Below the pieces are notes generated by a model. That model did no database searches and was not told the DNA's origin. It saw nothing but the letters and a program-made list of their open reading frames with translations. The position numbers and the translations under genes are program-made. DNA of 49,450 nucleotides, from assembly GCA_022720335.1 (NCBI GenBank), contig JAIHVJ010000001.1, positions 1-49,450 of the forward strand, given 5' to 3'. Positions 8,868 to 15,138 of the stretch are shown in pieces; the first letter of the stretch is position 1, and every line of letters starts with the position of its first letter. Source of the stretch: Collinsella sp. Lineage in GTDB: Bacteria; Actinomycetota; Coriobacteriia; Coriobacteriales; Coriobacteriaceae.

Positions 8868-8932
8868 AACGCACCCCGTTTCCCAATTGTCGGCGGTCTG
8901 AGCCATTTTAGGCATTTTTTTAAAAATCTCGG

Positions 8933-8998
8933 TTGCAAAACGCTGTAGGTGAGTATACTACAACTCGAAACGAAACCGATTTCGTAAACCGATTTCGG
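8933..8998 (+). promoter_or_regulatory. kdgK promoter with tandem LacI operators
   Basis: TTGCAA (8933-8938) and TATACT (8954-8959) are 15 bp apart. CGAAACCGATTTCG at 8971-8984 is followed directly by TAAACCGATTTCGG at 8985-8998. The palindrome has the central CpG typical of LacI operators and sits where a repressor would block early transcription. Confidence 0.75.
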
Positions 8999-9001
8999 TG
9001 A

Positions 9002-9059
9002 GCGTTGGCACGCAGGTGCAAAGACGCACCCTACCGTCTTGGCACCTGCGTGCCAACGC
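9002..9059 (+). ncRNA. Long hairpin at the start of the kdgK transcript (copy 1)
   Basis: An 18-bp perfect outer stem (GCGTTGGCACGCAGGTGC with 9042-9059) encloses AAGACG / CGTCTT and an 8-nt loop CACCCTAC. A second copy at 12934-12993 has a different stem sequence but the same inner core. It immediately follows the operators, so it would form the 5' end of the mRNA. Confidence 0.6.
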
Positions 9060-9102
9060 CATATCAAAGGTGTACGCACGAGCAAGAAGGAGCTACGCGA
9101 CC

Positions 9103-10137
9103 ATGGGTAAAACGGTTCTTACCTTCGGCGAGATCATGATGAGGCTATCGCCCAAAGACCACCTGCGCATTGAGCAGGCGACCGAGTTTGATGTCCGCTA
9201 CGGCGGCGCCGAGGCAAACACCGCGCTTTCCCTGGCCTACCAGGGCGACAAGGCCGCTTACGTCTCCGTTGTCCCGGCCAACCGTCTGGGCGAGTGCGCC
9301 CTGCGTTCGCTGAAGGCCTACGGCGTCGACACCACGCGCGTCGTGCGTCAGGGCGACCGTCTTGGCTCCTATGTGTTTGAGGTCGGTGCCTCGCAGCGCG
9401 GCAACGGCTGCGTCTACGACCGCAAGTTCTCTGCCATCAACATGGCCAAGCGCGATGTTTTTGACTGGGACGAGATCCTCAAGGGCATCGATGTCTTCTA
9501 CTTCTCCGGCGTGACCCCCGCCGTCTCCGACGAGATGGCCGCCGCCTGCAAGGAGGCTCTCGCCGTCTGCCGCGCCAAGGGCATCACCACCGTGTGCGAC
9601 GTGAACTATCGCGGCAAGATGTGGTCGCCCGAGAAGTCGCAGGCCACCATGAGGGAACTCCTGCCGCTCGTCGACATCTGCATCGCCAACGACGAGGATG
9701 CGCCTGCTGGCCTCGGTATGACCTGCGTCTCTGGCTCCCTTGCCCACGGCATCGAGGAGCGCGACACCTATGTCGAGATGGCCCGTCAGATCTGCGCCGA
9801 GTACGGCTGCAAGAAGGTCGCCTCGGTCGTCCGTAACATCTCCTGCGTCGAGCGCTCCATCTGGATGGGCATGCTCTTTGAGGCCGAGAGCGGCGAGCAC
9901 TGGTTCTCCCCTGCTCACGACGTGCACGTACTCGAGGGCGTTGCCGCCGGCGACGCTTTCAACGCCGGCCTCGTCCATGCCCTCATCAACGACTTTGACC
10001 CGCAGGACGCTGTCAACTACGCGATTGCAGCCTCGATCCTCAAGCTCACTATCAAGGGCGACTCCAACTTGGTGACCGCAGACGAGATCGCTGCCGTGGC
10101 CAACGCCGCCGACGGCGGCACCCGCGTCGCCCGTTAA
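9103..10137 (+). CDS. kdgK: 2-keto-3-deoxygluconate kinase (PfkB family)
   Basis: 344 residues. It phosphorylates 2-keto-3-deoxygluconate to KDPG in uronate catabolism. The N-terminal TFGEIMMRLSP and RYGGAEANTALSLA motifs and a C-terminal VAAGDAFNAGL (PfkB signature 2, with Asp as the catalytic base) identify a ribokinase-family enzyme of the KDG kinase type. The usual GAGD reads AAGD here. ATG 9103 is preceded by AGAAGGAG; an earlier in-frame codon at 8998 lies inside the operator and is rejected. eda follows 254 nt downstream with an RNA-like element between them. Confidence 0.88.
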   Translation: MGKTVLTFGEIMMRLSPKDHLRIEQATEFDVRYGGAEANTALSLAYQGDKAAYVSVVPANRLGECALRSLKAYGVDTTRVVRQGDRLGSYVFEVGASQRGNGCVYDRKFSAINMAKRDVFDWDEILKGIDVFYFSGVTPAVSDEMAAACKEALAVCRAKGITTVCDVNYRGKMWSPEKSQATMRELLPLVDICIANDEDAPAGLGMTCVSGSLAHGIEERDTYVEMARQICAEYGCKKVASVVRNISCVERSIWMGMLFEAESGEHWFSPAHDVHVLEGVAAGDAFNAGLVHALINDFDPQDAVNYAIAASILKLTIKGDSNLVTADEIAAVANAADGGTRVAR

Positions 10138-10152
10138 TTCGTTCCCCATTCC

Positions 10153-10192
10153 GCGGGCTGCAGTTTCCCATACCCATACCCCTGCAGCCCGC
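10153..10192 (+). other. Intercistronic hairpin after kdgK
   Basis: 11-bp stem GCGGGCTGCAG / CTGCAGCCCGC with an 18-nt C-rich loop and no T-run. It may cap the kdgK message or process the transcript. Like the hairpin at 12934, it comes just before a conserved RNA-like element. Confidence 0.5.
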
Positions 10193-10208
10193 TCCCCGAT
10201 TCCTCCGG

Positions 10209-10340
10209 CCAGGTAGAACCACTTAGTCCCATTCCGGCTCTGCCTGGCATTCCTTCACGACTGGCCTCGTAGCCGGTTCCGAAATTGCTTGTGACCCAAG
10301 CAGTGCCTCCGATAACCAATCCGGAACCGGCTCATGGCCA
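10209..10340 (+). ncRNA. Candidate structured leader RNA upstream of eda (copy A)
   Basis: Stems: P1 10209-10217/10239-10247 with loop block AGTCCCATTCCGGC (10225-10238); P2 10262-10266/10336-10340; P3 10271-10281/10322-10332; P4 10286-10291/10297-10302; then the unpaired block GTGCCTCCGATAA (10303-10315). Copy B at 13014-13138 keeps both blocks exactly, while P1-P4 differ in sequence but still pair. This pattern is typical of a cis-regulatory RNA. It ends about 50 nt before the eda start. I could not match it to a riboswitch class I know. Confidence 0.65.
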
Positions 10341-10391
10341 ATCTTCTTAGCAATAACGCGCACTCGCGCGCCGTACATCGAAAGGAACATC

Positions 10392-11033
10392 ATGTTCGAT
10401 CAGTTCTACACCACGCTTGAGTCCCTGGGCATCGTGCCGGTCGTCGTGCTCGACAAGGTCGAGGATGCCGCTCCGCTCGCTCACGCCCTTATGGCCGCCG
10501 GCATGAAGTCCGCCGAGGTCACCTTCCGCACCGCTTGCGCCGCCGAGTGCATCGCCGCCATGGCCGAGGCCGAGCCCGAGATGTGCGTTGGTGCCGGCAC
10601 CGTCCTGACCGTCGAGCAGGTCGAGCAGGCCCGTGCCGCCGGCGCCAAGTTCATCGTCTCCCCGGGCTACAACGAAGACGTCGTCAAGCACTGCATCGAC
10701 ATCGACCTGCCCGTGCTGCCCGGCACCGTGACCCCCTCCGAGGTCACCGCTGCCGTCAACCTGGGTCTCAAGGTCACCAAGTTCTTCCCGGCAGCCCAGT
10801 ACGGCGGCCTCAACAACATCAAGGCCCTCGCCGCTCCGTTTGTCGGCCACCGCTTTATGCCCACCGGCGGCGTGAGCACCGCAAACGTCGAGGAGTACCT
10901 GAGCTCCTCCGCCATCATCGCCTGCGGTGGCACCTGGATGGTCAAGCCGGCCCTGTTCGTCGACGGCGACTTCTCCAAGGTCGAGCAGATCGCTCGCGAG
11001 GCCATGGACGTCGTCAAGAAGGTCCGCGCCTAA
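10392..11033 (+). CDS. eda: KDPG/KHG aldolase
   Basis: 213-residue class I aldolase that cleaves 2-keto-3-deoxy-6-phosphogluconate to pyruvate and glyceraldehyde 3-phosphate, the last step of the uronate route. The family pattern is clear: AEVTFRTACA (catalytic Glu region), GAGTVLT, SPGYNEDVV, LPGTVTPSEV and the Schiff-base Lys in VTKFFPA. The C-terminal FMPTGGVS binds phosphate. GAAAGGA precedes the ATG at 10392. It is the second gene after kdgK and ends in a strong terminator. Confidence 0.93.
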   Translation: MFDQFYTTLESLGIVPVVVLDKVEDAAPLAHALMAAGMKSAEVTFRTACAAECIAAMAEAEPEMCVGAGTVLTVEQVEQARAAGAKFIVSPGYNEDVVKHCIDIDLPVLPGTVTPSEVTAAVNLGLKVTKFFPAAQYGGLNNIKALAAPFVGHRFMPTGGVSTANVEEYLSSSAIIACGGTWMVKPALFVDGDFSKVEQIAREAMDVVKKVRA

Positions 11034-11051
11034 TCCAGCTCTCTATCGTGA

Positions 11052-11082
11052 AGGGCGCGATCTAGACCGCGCCCTCTTTTTT
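11052..11082 (+). terminator. Terminator of kdgK-eda
   Basis: 8-bp stem AGGGCGCG / CGCGCCCT, 18 nt after the eda stop, followed by CTTTTTT. Confidence 0.85.
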
Positions 11083-11084
11083 GA

Positions 11085-11395
11085 AGCGGCTCGGAAGCGT
11101 GCCGTTTCCGTCACGGACAAGAACCGAAACCGTCTTGTATGCTGATAGAACGTGACGGAAGCGACACGCCCCCGAGCCGCTTTTTCTTCGGCTGAACCTT
11201 TGCCCCAACATAGTCCAGAGCGCAAAAACAAATGCGGTGCCGTCTGGAGGAATCGACCCCTTGCTTCCGGTCTGTTCCTCCAAACGGCACCGCAGCTTTT
11301 TGCTTGCGAGCGAGCCTTGCCCCCAACGCAGTTGCGGTGAAATAGGGACTGCCTGCGCCTCCTGGGCCGCAAAACAATCCCTATTTCACCGCAAC
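11085..11395. repeat. Cluster of three intergenic palindromes
   Basis: (1) 11085-11181: arms AGCGGCTCGG / CCGAGCCGCT, with further inner pairing of TTCCGTCACG to CGTGACGGAA. (2) 11233-11294: TGCGGTGCCGTCTGGAGGAA with its near-perfect complement. (3) 11331-11395: GTTGCGGTGAAATAGGGA / TCCCTATTTCACCGCAAC, a member of the four-copy family also at 12154, 18031 and 21927. The eda-GntR gap holds no gene. REP/BIME-like elements are the simplest reading. Confidence 0.75.
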
Positions 11396-11410
11396 TTATA
11401 AGGGGATAGA

Positions 11411-12103
11411 TTAGATGGACGAGCTTTTGGGGAGCTCGAAATAGTCGGGATACAAAGCGATGACCGGACCCTGTTCCTCGGGCATAAGATGCAAGTGCGT
11501 CTCTGCCAGGTAGCTCGCCGTATCGGTGTCGCCGTCCATGATGGCATTGAGAATCCGACGGTGCTGGCGGCGGATCGGCTCCCAGTCCAAGTCCTGTGAC
11601 ACGGCACGCAGCCAGTTATACCGTTCAAAATGTGTGTTGACGCTCTTCATCCAATCCCACAGCATGTGGCGGCCGGCAATCTCAAAGCACGTCTCGTGAA
11701 ATAGATTGTCCAGATCAAAGAAGCGACGCGTCTCACTGTGGTCGAGCGACTCGGACTCGGCGAGAATCTGCTCGAGCCGGCGCTTTTGCTCGGGCGTGGC
11801 AGCCGAGCAGCACTTGATCAGCACGCTTCTCTCGAGCTTCTCACGCAGAAAACAGGCGTTCTCGGCGCGTTCCATGCTAATTTTTGAGACATAGGTACCG
11901 CTTTTAGGGCGCGTTTCCACCAGCTCCTGCTCGCGCAGGCGCACAAAGGACTCGCGGATGGGCGTGCGACCGATCCCCGTCTCCTTTTCCAGACCAATCG
12001 CCGAAAGGCGCGTGCCGGGCTTGAGCTCGGCATAGATGATCTTGGAGCGCAATGCGCTGTATGCCTGGTCTTGCAGACTCTGATAATGCTGGTGCTGTTC
12101 CAT
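11411..12103 (-). CDS. GntR-family (FCD) transcriptional regulator
   Basis: 230 residues. The winged helix (AYSALRSKIIYAELKPGTRL; GIGRTPIRESFVRLREQELV) is followed by an FCD effector domain with probable metal ligands in FDLDNLFHETCF, RRQHRRIL and ETHLHLM. FCD regulators often sense organic or sugar acids (UxuR, ExuR, LldR), which fits the surrounding uronate genes, but the effector cannot be read from sequence. ATG 12103 follows GAGGGCTTT; ATG 12160 further up is in frame but gives an atypical N-terminus. It is isolated between palindromes. Confidence 0.85.
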   Translation of the reverse strand: MEQHQHYQSLQDQAYSALRSKIIYAELKPGTRLSAIGLEKETGIGRTPIRESFVRLREQELVETRPKSGTYVSKISMERAENACFLREKLERSVLIKCCSAATPEQKRRLEQILAESESLDHSETRRFFDLDNLFHETCFEIAGRHMLWDWMKSVNTHFERYNWLRAVSQDLDWEPIRRQHRRILNAIMDGDTDTASYLAETHLHLMPEEQGPVIALYPDYFELPKSSSI

Positions 12104-12153
12104 AAAGCCCTCGGTTAGTCGAATACCACCATGCAATACTATCGCATCCCCCG

Positions 12154-12238
12154 CCCCCATAAGTTGCGGTGAAATAGTTCCTGCTCGCAGCCTTCAGCAG
12201 CAAAACCAGGAACTATTCCACCGCAACTTATGAGGGGG
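12154..12238. repeat. GTTGCGGTG palindrome, copy 2
   Basis: Arms AAGTTGCGGTGAAATAGTTCCTG and its near-exact complement (AATAG against CTATT, one G-T change), extended by CCCCCAT / ATGAGGGGG at the ends. It lies between the GntR and HIT genes. Confidence 0.75.
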
Positions 12239-12248
12239 CGAAGGGGTT

Positions 12249-12683
12249 TTACAGGTTGTCGATGATTGCCTGGGCAATTTCGTCGTACTGGGCCGGCTCG
12301 AGCGTGACGCGACCGGGGTTCATAGCAAACACATCGCCAAACTCAAACGGGTCGTCCTTGTACTTGGGGACGATATGCACGTGCAAATGATGCATGGTGT
12401 CGCCGTAAGCACCAAAGTTAATCTTGTCGGGGTTGAACGCCTTGTGCAGCGCCGCCGCGACGTGGCGGACATCGGCCATAAAGGCGGCGGCGTCCTCCTC
12501 GGACATACAGGAGATGTCGTCGACATGCTGCTTGGAGGCCACGATCACGCGGCCTTTGTGGCTTTGCTCCTTAAACAGGATAAGCTTGCTGGCGGGCAGG
12601 TCGAGCATGGGGATGCCAAAGGCATCGACGAGCGTGTTGTCGGTCCCGCACATGCAGTACGAGCAATCGGTGTGCTGTTCCAT
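12249..12683 (-). CDS. HIT-family nucleotide hydrolase
   Basis: 144 residues. The histidine triad is HLHVHIV in MHHLHVHIVPKYKDD, and an N-terminal CSYCMCG may bind zinc, as in many bacterial HIT proteins. The family hydrolyses nucleoside phosphoramidates or dinucleotide polyphosphates; the substrate is not predictable. ATG 12683 has AAAGGATCACC upstream; an earlier in-frame ATG (12821) overlaps the operator region and is less likely. A complete CGAAATCGGTTTCG operator lies 109 bp upstream at 12792-12805, hinting at control by the same LacI protein as kdgK. Confidence 0.88.
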   Translation of the reverse strand: MEQHTDCSYCMCGTDNTLVDAFGIPMLDLPASKLILFKEQSHKGRVIVASKQHVDDISCMSEEDAAAFMADVRHVAAALHKAFNPDKINFGAYGDTMHHLHVHIVPKYKDDPFEFGDVFAMNPGRVTLEPAQYDEIAQAIIDNL

Positions 12684-12791
12684 GGTGATCCTTTCGATCT
12701 GGGTGAAGGCGTTCGCCGCAACACGACCGGCGGGCGCGACCAAGCTGCCCGGCAATCTATGACGAACGTACAATGCGCTCTCTAACCGTTG

Positions 12792-12805
12792 CGAAATCGG
12801 TTTCG
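12792..12805. promoter_or_regulatory. LacI-type operator CGAAATCGGTTTCG
   Basis: Exact reverse complement of the operators at 8971 and 12917. It is placed between the divergent HIT and YczE-type genes. Confidence 0.7.
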
Positions 12806-12848
12806 AGCATGTCCTTGCCATGATACCGCCAACGAGTTGTTTCGATTA

Positions 12849-12930
12849 GGTGAACGTTCCCTTTTTATTATTTTTCTCTTTGCAAAAAGAATCCCGTGCG
12901 TATACTAAGGCTCAAGCGAAACCGATTTCG
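12849..12930 (+). promoter_or_regulatory. Promoter and operators of the YczE-type gene
   Basis: TTGCAA (12880-12885) and TATACT (12901-12906), again 15 bp apart, are followed by CGAAACCGATTTCG at 12917-12930. The layout copies the kdgK promoter. GGTGAACGTTCCC at 12849-12861 is a near match to the GGTGAACGTTCACC operator of uxaC, so two repressors may meet here. Confidence 0.7.
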
Positions 12931-12933
12931 TTA

Positions 12934-12993
12934 AGCGTGGGCAATAGGATGCTAAGACGCACCCTACCATCTTGGCATCCTATTGCCCACGCT
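12934..12993 (+). ncRNA. Long hairpin at the start of the YczE-type transcript (copy 2)
   Basis: 19-bp perfect outer stem AGCGTGGGCAATAGGATGC with 12975-12993, and the same core as copy 1 (AAGACGCACCCTACC). Six of 18 stem positions differ from copy 1, and every change is matched on the opposite arm. Confidence 0.6.
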
Positions 12994-13013
12994 ATGTCAT
13001 TTGCTTTCCTCCC

Positions 13014-13138
13014 GTCTCGTTGGCCCTTCAGTCCCATTCCGGCACAGCGAGACATTTCCTAGACGACTGACCGTGGGGCCGGCTTTTCTGCTTTTACAGC
13101 AGTGCCTCCGATAATCCTCTTTTGCCGGCCCAGGTCAG
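13014..13138 (+). ncRNA. Candidate structured leader RNA upstream of the YczE-type gene (copy B)
   Basis: P1 13014-13022/13045-13053 with loop AGTCCCATTCCGGC (13030-13043); P2 CTGACC 13067-13072/GGTCAG 13133-13138; P3 13076-13083/13124-13131; P4 13088-13092/13098-13102; block GTGCCTCCGATAA at 13102-13114. The same architecture as copy A with compensated stems. It ends 35 nt before the ATG, so control of translation or of early elongation is plausible. Confidence 0.65.
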
Positions 13139-13173
13139 CCCTTTTCTTCACAACCGAAAGGACGGGTAGCAGC

Positions 13174-13854
13174 ATGCGACCGCTCATCATCATGAATGGC
13201 GAGAAGATCGATTGGTGCCACACCGTCATTAGGATGCTGATGTATTTAGCAGGCGTCGCGACGCTTGCCCTCGGCATGAGCATTCAGACCGCTTCGGGCC
13301 TGGGCGTCGCCGCGCTTACCTGTTTTGCCACAACGTTGTCCATGTTGACCGGCAAGACACTCGGCTTTTGGATTACCGCGACCTATGTCGCCTACATTGC
13401 CGCACAGGCAGCCATCTTGCGCCGCGAGTTTCAGCCGCGCATTTTGCTCGAGCTCTTTTTCTCAACGCTGATCGGCGGCTTTACCGATTTCTTTATGAAC
13501 GTTAACCCTCTGCACCCCACCGCGCTGCCGGCACAGGTCGTAACCATGCTGCTCTCGCTTGCCATCACCGCGTTTGGCGTAAGCCTCGTCGTCAATATGG
13601 GCGTCGTTCCCAACGCACCCGACGGCTTGGTACAGGTCATTGCCGAAAAGTTCAAATGCCGCTTTGGCGATGTGAAGGTCGTATTCGATTGCTCGCACGT
13701 CGCCGCCTCGCTCGCGCTGTCGCTGGTCTTTATGCACAACCTGGGCGGCTTTGGCGTCACGACCGCCATCTCGGCACTGTTCCTGGGCCATGTCATCAAC
13801 GTCGCCAATAAGCTCTTCGCCCAGCGCTTTATCCGCGTGGCCTTTGGAAAATAG
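13174..13854 (+). CDS. YczE/YitT-type integral membrane protein
   Basis: 226 residues with about five or six hydrophobic helices. The first (LMYLAGVATLALGMSIQTAS followed by GLGVAALTC) matches the YczE/YyaS family of uncharacterised membrane proteins. ATG 13174 follows GAAAGGACGGG; ATG 13192 is an alternative. Function is unknown for the family. The promoter, operator and RNA element are shared with kdgK-eda, so a role in uptake, efflux or sensing of a uronate-pathway compound is a reasonable inference. Confidence 0.75.
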   Translation: MRPLIIMNGEKIDWCHTVIRMLMYLAGVATLALGMSIQTASGLGVAALTCFATTLSMLTGKTLGFWITATYVAYIAAQAAILRREFQPRILLELFFSTLIGGFTDFFMNVNPLHPTALPAQVVTMLLSLAITAFGVSLVVNMGVVPNAPDGLVQVIAEKFKCRFGDVKVVFDCSHVAASLALSLVFMHNLGGFGVTTAISALFLGHVINVANKLFAQRFIRVAFGK

Positions 13855-13880
13855 CGCCACCGCAAGAACCCGCGAGCAGC

Positions 13881-13950
13881 GCTATACGTTGCTATATCTC
13901 ACTATACTTTGCTATATCTTGCTATACTTTGCTATATCTTGCTATATTTT
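13881..13950 (+). repeat. Seven phased 10-bp repeats upstream of the AAA ATPase
   Basis: Seven consecutive 10-mers, exactly one helical turn each: GCTATACGTT, GCTATATCTC, ACTATACTTT, GCTATATCTT, GCTATACTTT, GCTATATCTT, GCTATATTTT. They end 17 nt before the ATPase ATG. The TATACT-like hexamers within them could also serve as -10 boxes. Confidence 0.85.
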
Positions 13951-13967
13951 GAGCAAAGGTGGCTCGC

Positions 13968-15059
13968 ATGCAAACAAACCCTTTTAAGCCCACAGCAGGC
14001 AAAACACCTCCCACGATTATCGGCCGCGAAGATGTCCTCGAGGAATTCAATGAAGGCCTCGTCAACGGGCCTGGCGCCCCGGGACGCCTTATGCGCATAG
14101 CCGGCGTCCGCGGAACGGGCAAGACGGTCCTCCTTGACGAGTGCTCACGTTTGGCGCAAAGCCATGGCTGGACGGTCATAAAAGAAGTCGCAACCGAAGG
14201 ACTTTGTCAGCGCATTCTCGAGCAGCTGCAGCCCAAATTCCAGGCCAAACACGCCAGATTTGAGCCAAGCGTAGCTGGCATATCCATCGGCAGCATAGAC
14301 ATTGAGCGAATCGGCCCATCGCTGCGTGACGCCATGAGGCAGGCAATATCAAAGAACGGCAATGGTCTGCTCATCACCCTCGATGAGGTCCAAGACGCAG
14401 AGCTCGAAGAGGTCCGAACGCTCTCCATTGCGATTCAGCAGGTTATCGGCGAAGACCTTGATATCGCCTTTGTTTTTGCGGGGCTGCCTTCGATGATAGA
14501 AAGCGTCATCAACGGAAAGACACTTACGTTTTTGCGCCGTGCCCTCCCCTTTGATCTGAAGGCTGTGGCAGTAACCGAAGTGTCGTACTCCCTCGAAGAA
14601 ACCATTGAAGCGTCTGGCATGGAGCTGCAACCAGGTATTGCCGGCCAACTTGCCGAGGCAACGCAAGGCTACCCCTTTATGATTCAGCTCGTTGGATATT
14701 ACGCATGGCAACTGGCACGACGCGCCCATACAACTGTAATTGGAGAGGAAGAGGCAAAGCGAGGCATCGCAACAGCACGCGAACGCTTCTGCGCAATGGT
14801 GATTGAGCCCGCGCTGCAGCGCATTCCGCCCACGTGCATCGCTTATCTGCTGAGCATGGCGTCCTTAGGGCAGACGAGCTCGACCAGCATGGTTGCCGAT
14901 GACTTAAACAAGACACCTCAACAGGTAAGTTCCATCCGCAGTCGTCTGCTGAGAGAGTCGATCATTGAGGCGCCCTCGTACGGCAAGGTCTCATTTGCCA
15001 TCCCCTACATGCGCGACTACCTCAACGAACACAAAGCCGAACTGGAAGCTGAACTGTAG
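13968..15059 (+). CDS. Stand-alone AAA ATPase with C-terminal winged helix
   Basis: 363 residues. Walker A is GVRGTGKTVLLDE and Walker B is LLITLDEVQD; the C-terminal part (SSIRSRLLRESIIEAP) resembles a winged helix, as in ORC/Cdc6-like and MalT-like STAND ATPases of the 'ATP-binding protein' group. The exact role is unknown; such genes are often mobile or single. AAAGGTGG six bases before ATG 13968 favours this over GTG 13959. The 70-bp phased repeat array directly upstream may be its own binding site. A terminator follows. Confidence 0.72.
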   Translation: MQTNPFKPTAGKTPPTIIGREDVLEEFNEGLVNGPGAPGRLMRIAGVRGTGKTVLLDECSRLAQSHGWTVIKEVATEGLCQRILEQLQPKFQAKHARFEPSVAGISIGSIDIERIGPSLRDAMRQAISKNGNGLLITLDEVQDAELEEVRTLSIAIQQVIGEDLDIAFVFAGLPSMIESVINGKTLTFLRRALPFDLKAVAVTEVSYSLEETIEASGMELQPGIAGQLAEATQGYPFMIQLVGYYAWQLARRAHTTVIGEEEAKRGIATARERFCAMVIEPALQRIPPTCIAYLLSMASLGQTSSTSMVADDLNKTPQQVSSIRSRLLRESIIEAPSYGKVSFAIPYMRDYLNEHKAELEAEL

Positions 15060-15083
15060 AGGCGCCAATATCCCAGAGGACAG

Positions 15084-15119
15084 CAGGCCCCAAGCCGGTG
15101 TAGGCTTGGGGCCTGTTTT
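15084..15119 (+). terminator. Terminator of the AAA ATPase gene
   Basis: 13-bp perfect stem CAGGCCCCAAGCC / GGCTTGGGGCCTG followed by TTTT. Confidence 0.85.
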
Positions 15120-15138
15120 GTAGCTTTGCTCTTTTGAG

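Noticed and set aside
10203..10340. Match to a known riboswitch (TPP, cobalamin, glycine, THF, ZTP, fluoride, c-di-GMP)
   Set aside because: The invariant blocks do not fit the consensus of any of these as I know them; a covariance-model search is needed to be sure.
13881..13950. CRISPR-like repeat array
   Set aside because: Units are 10 bp with no spacers, and no cas genes are present; this is a phased tandem repeat.
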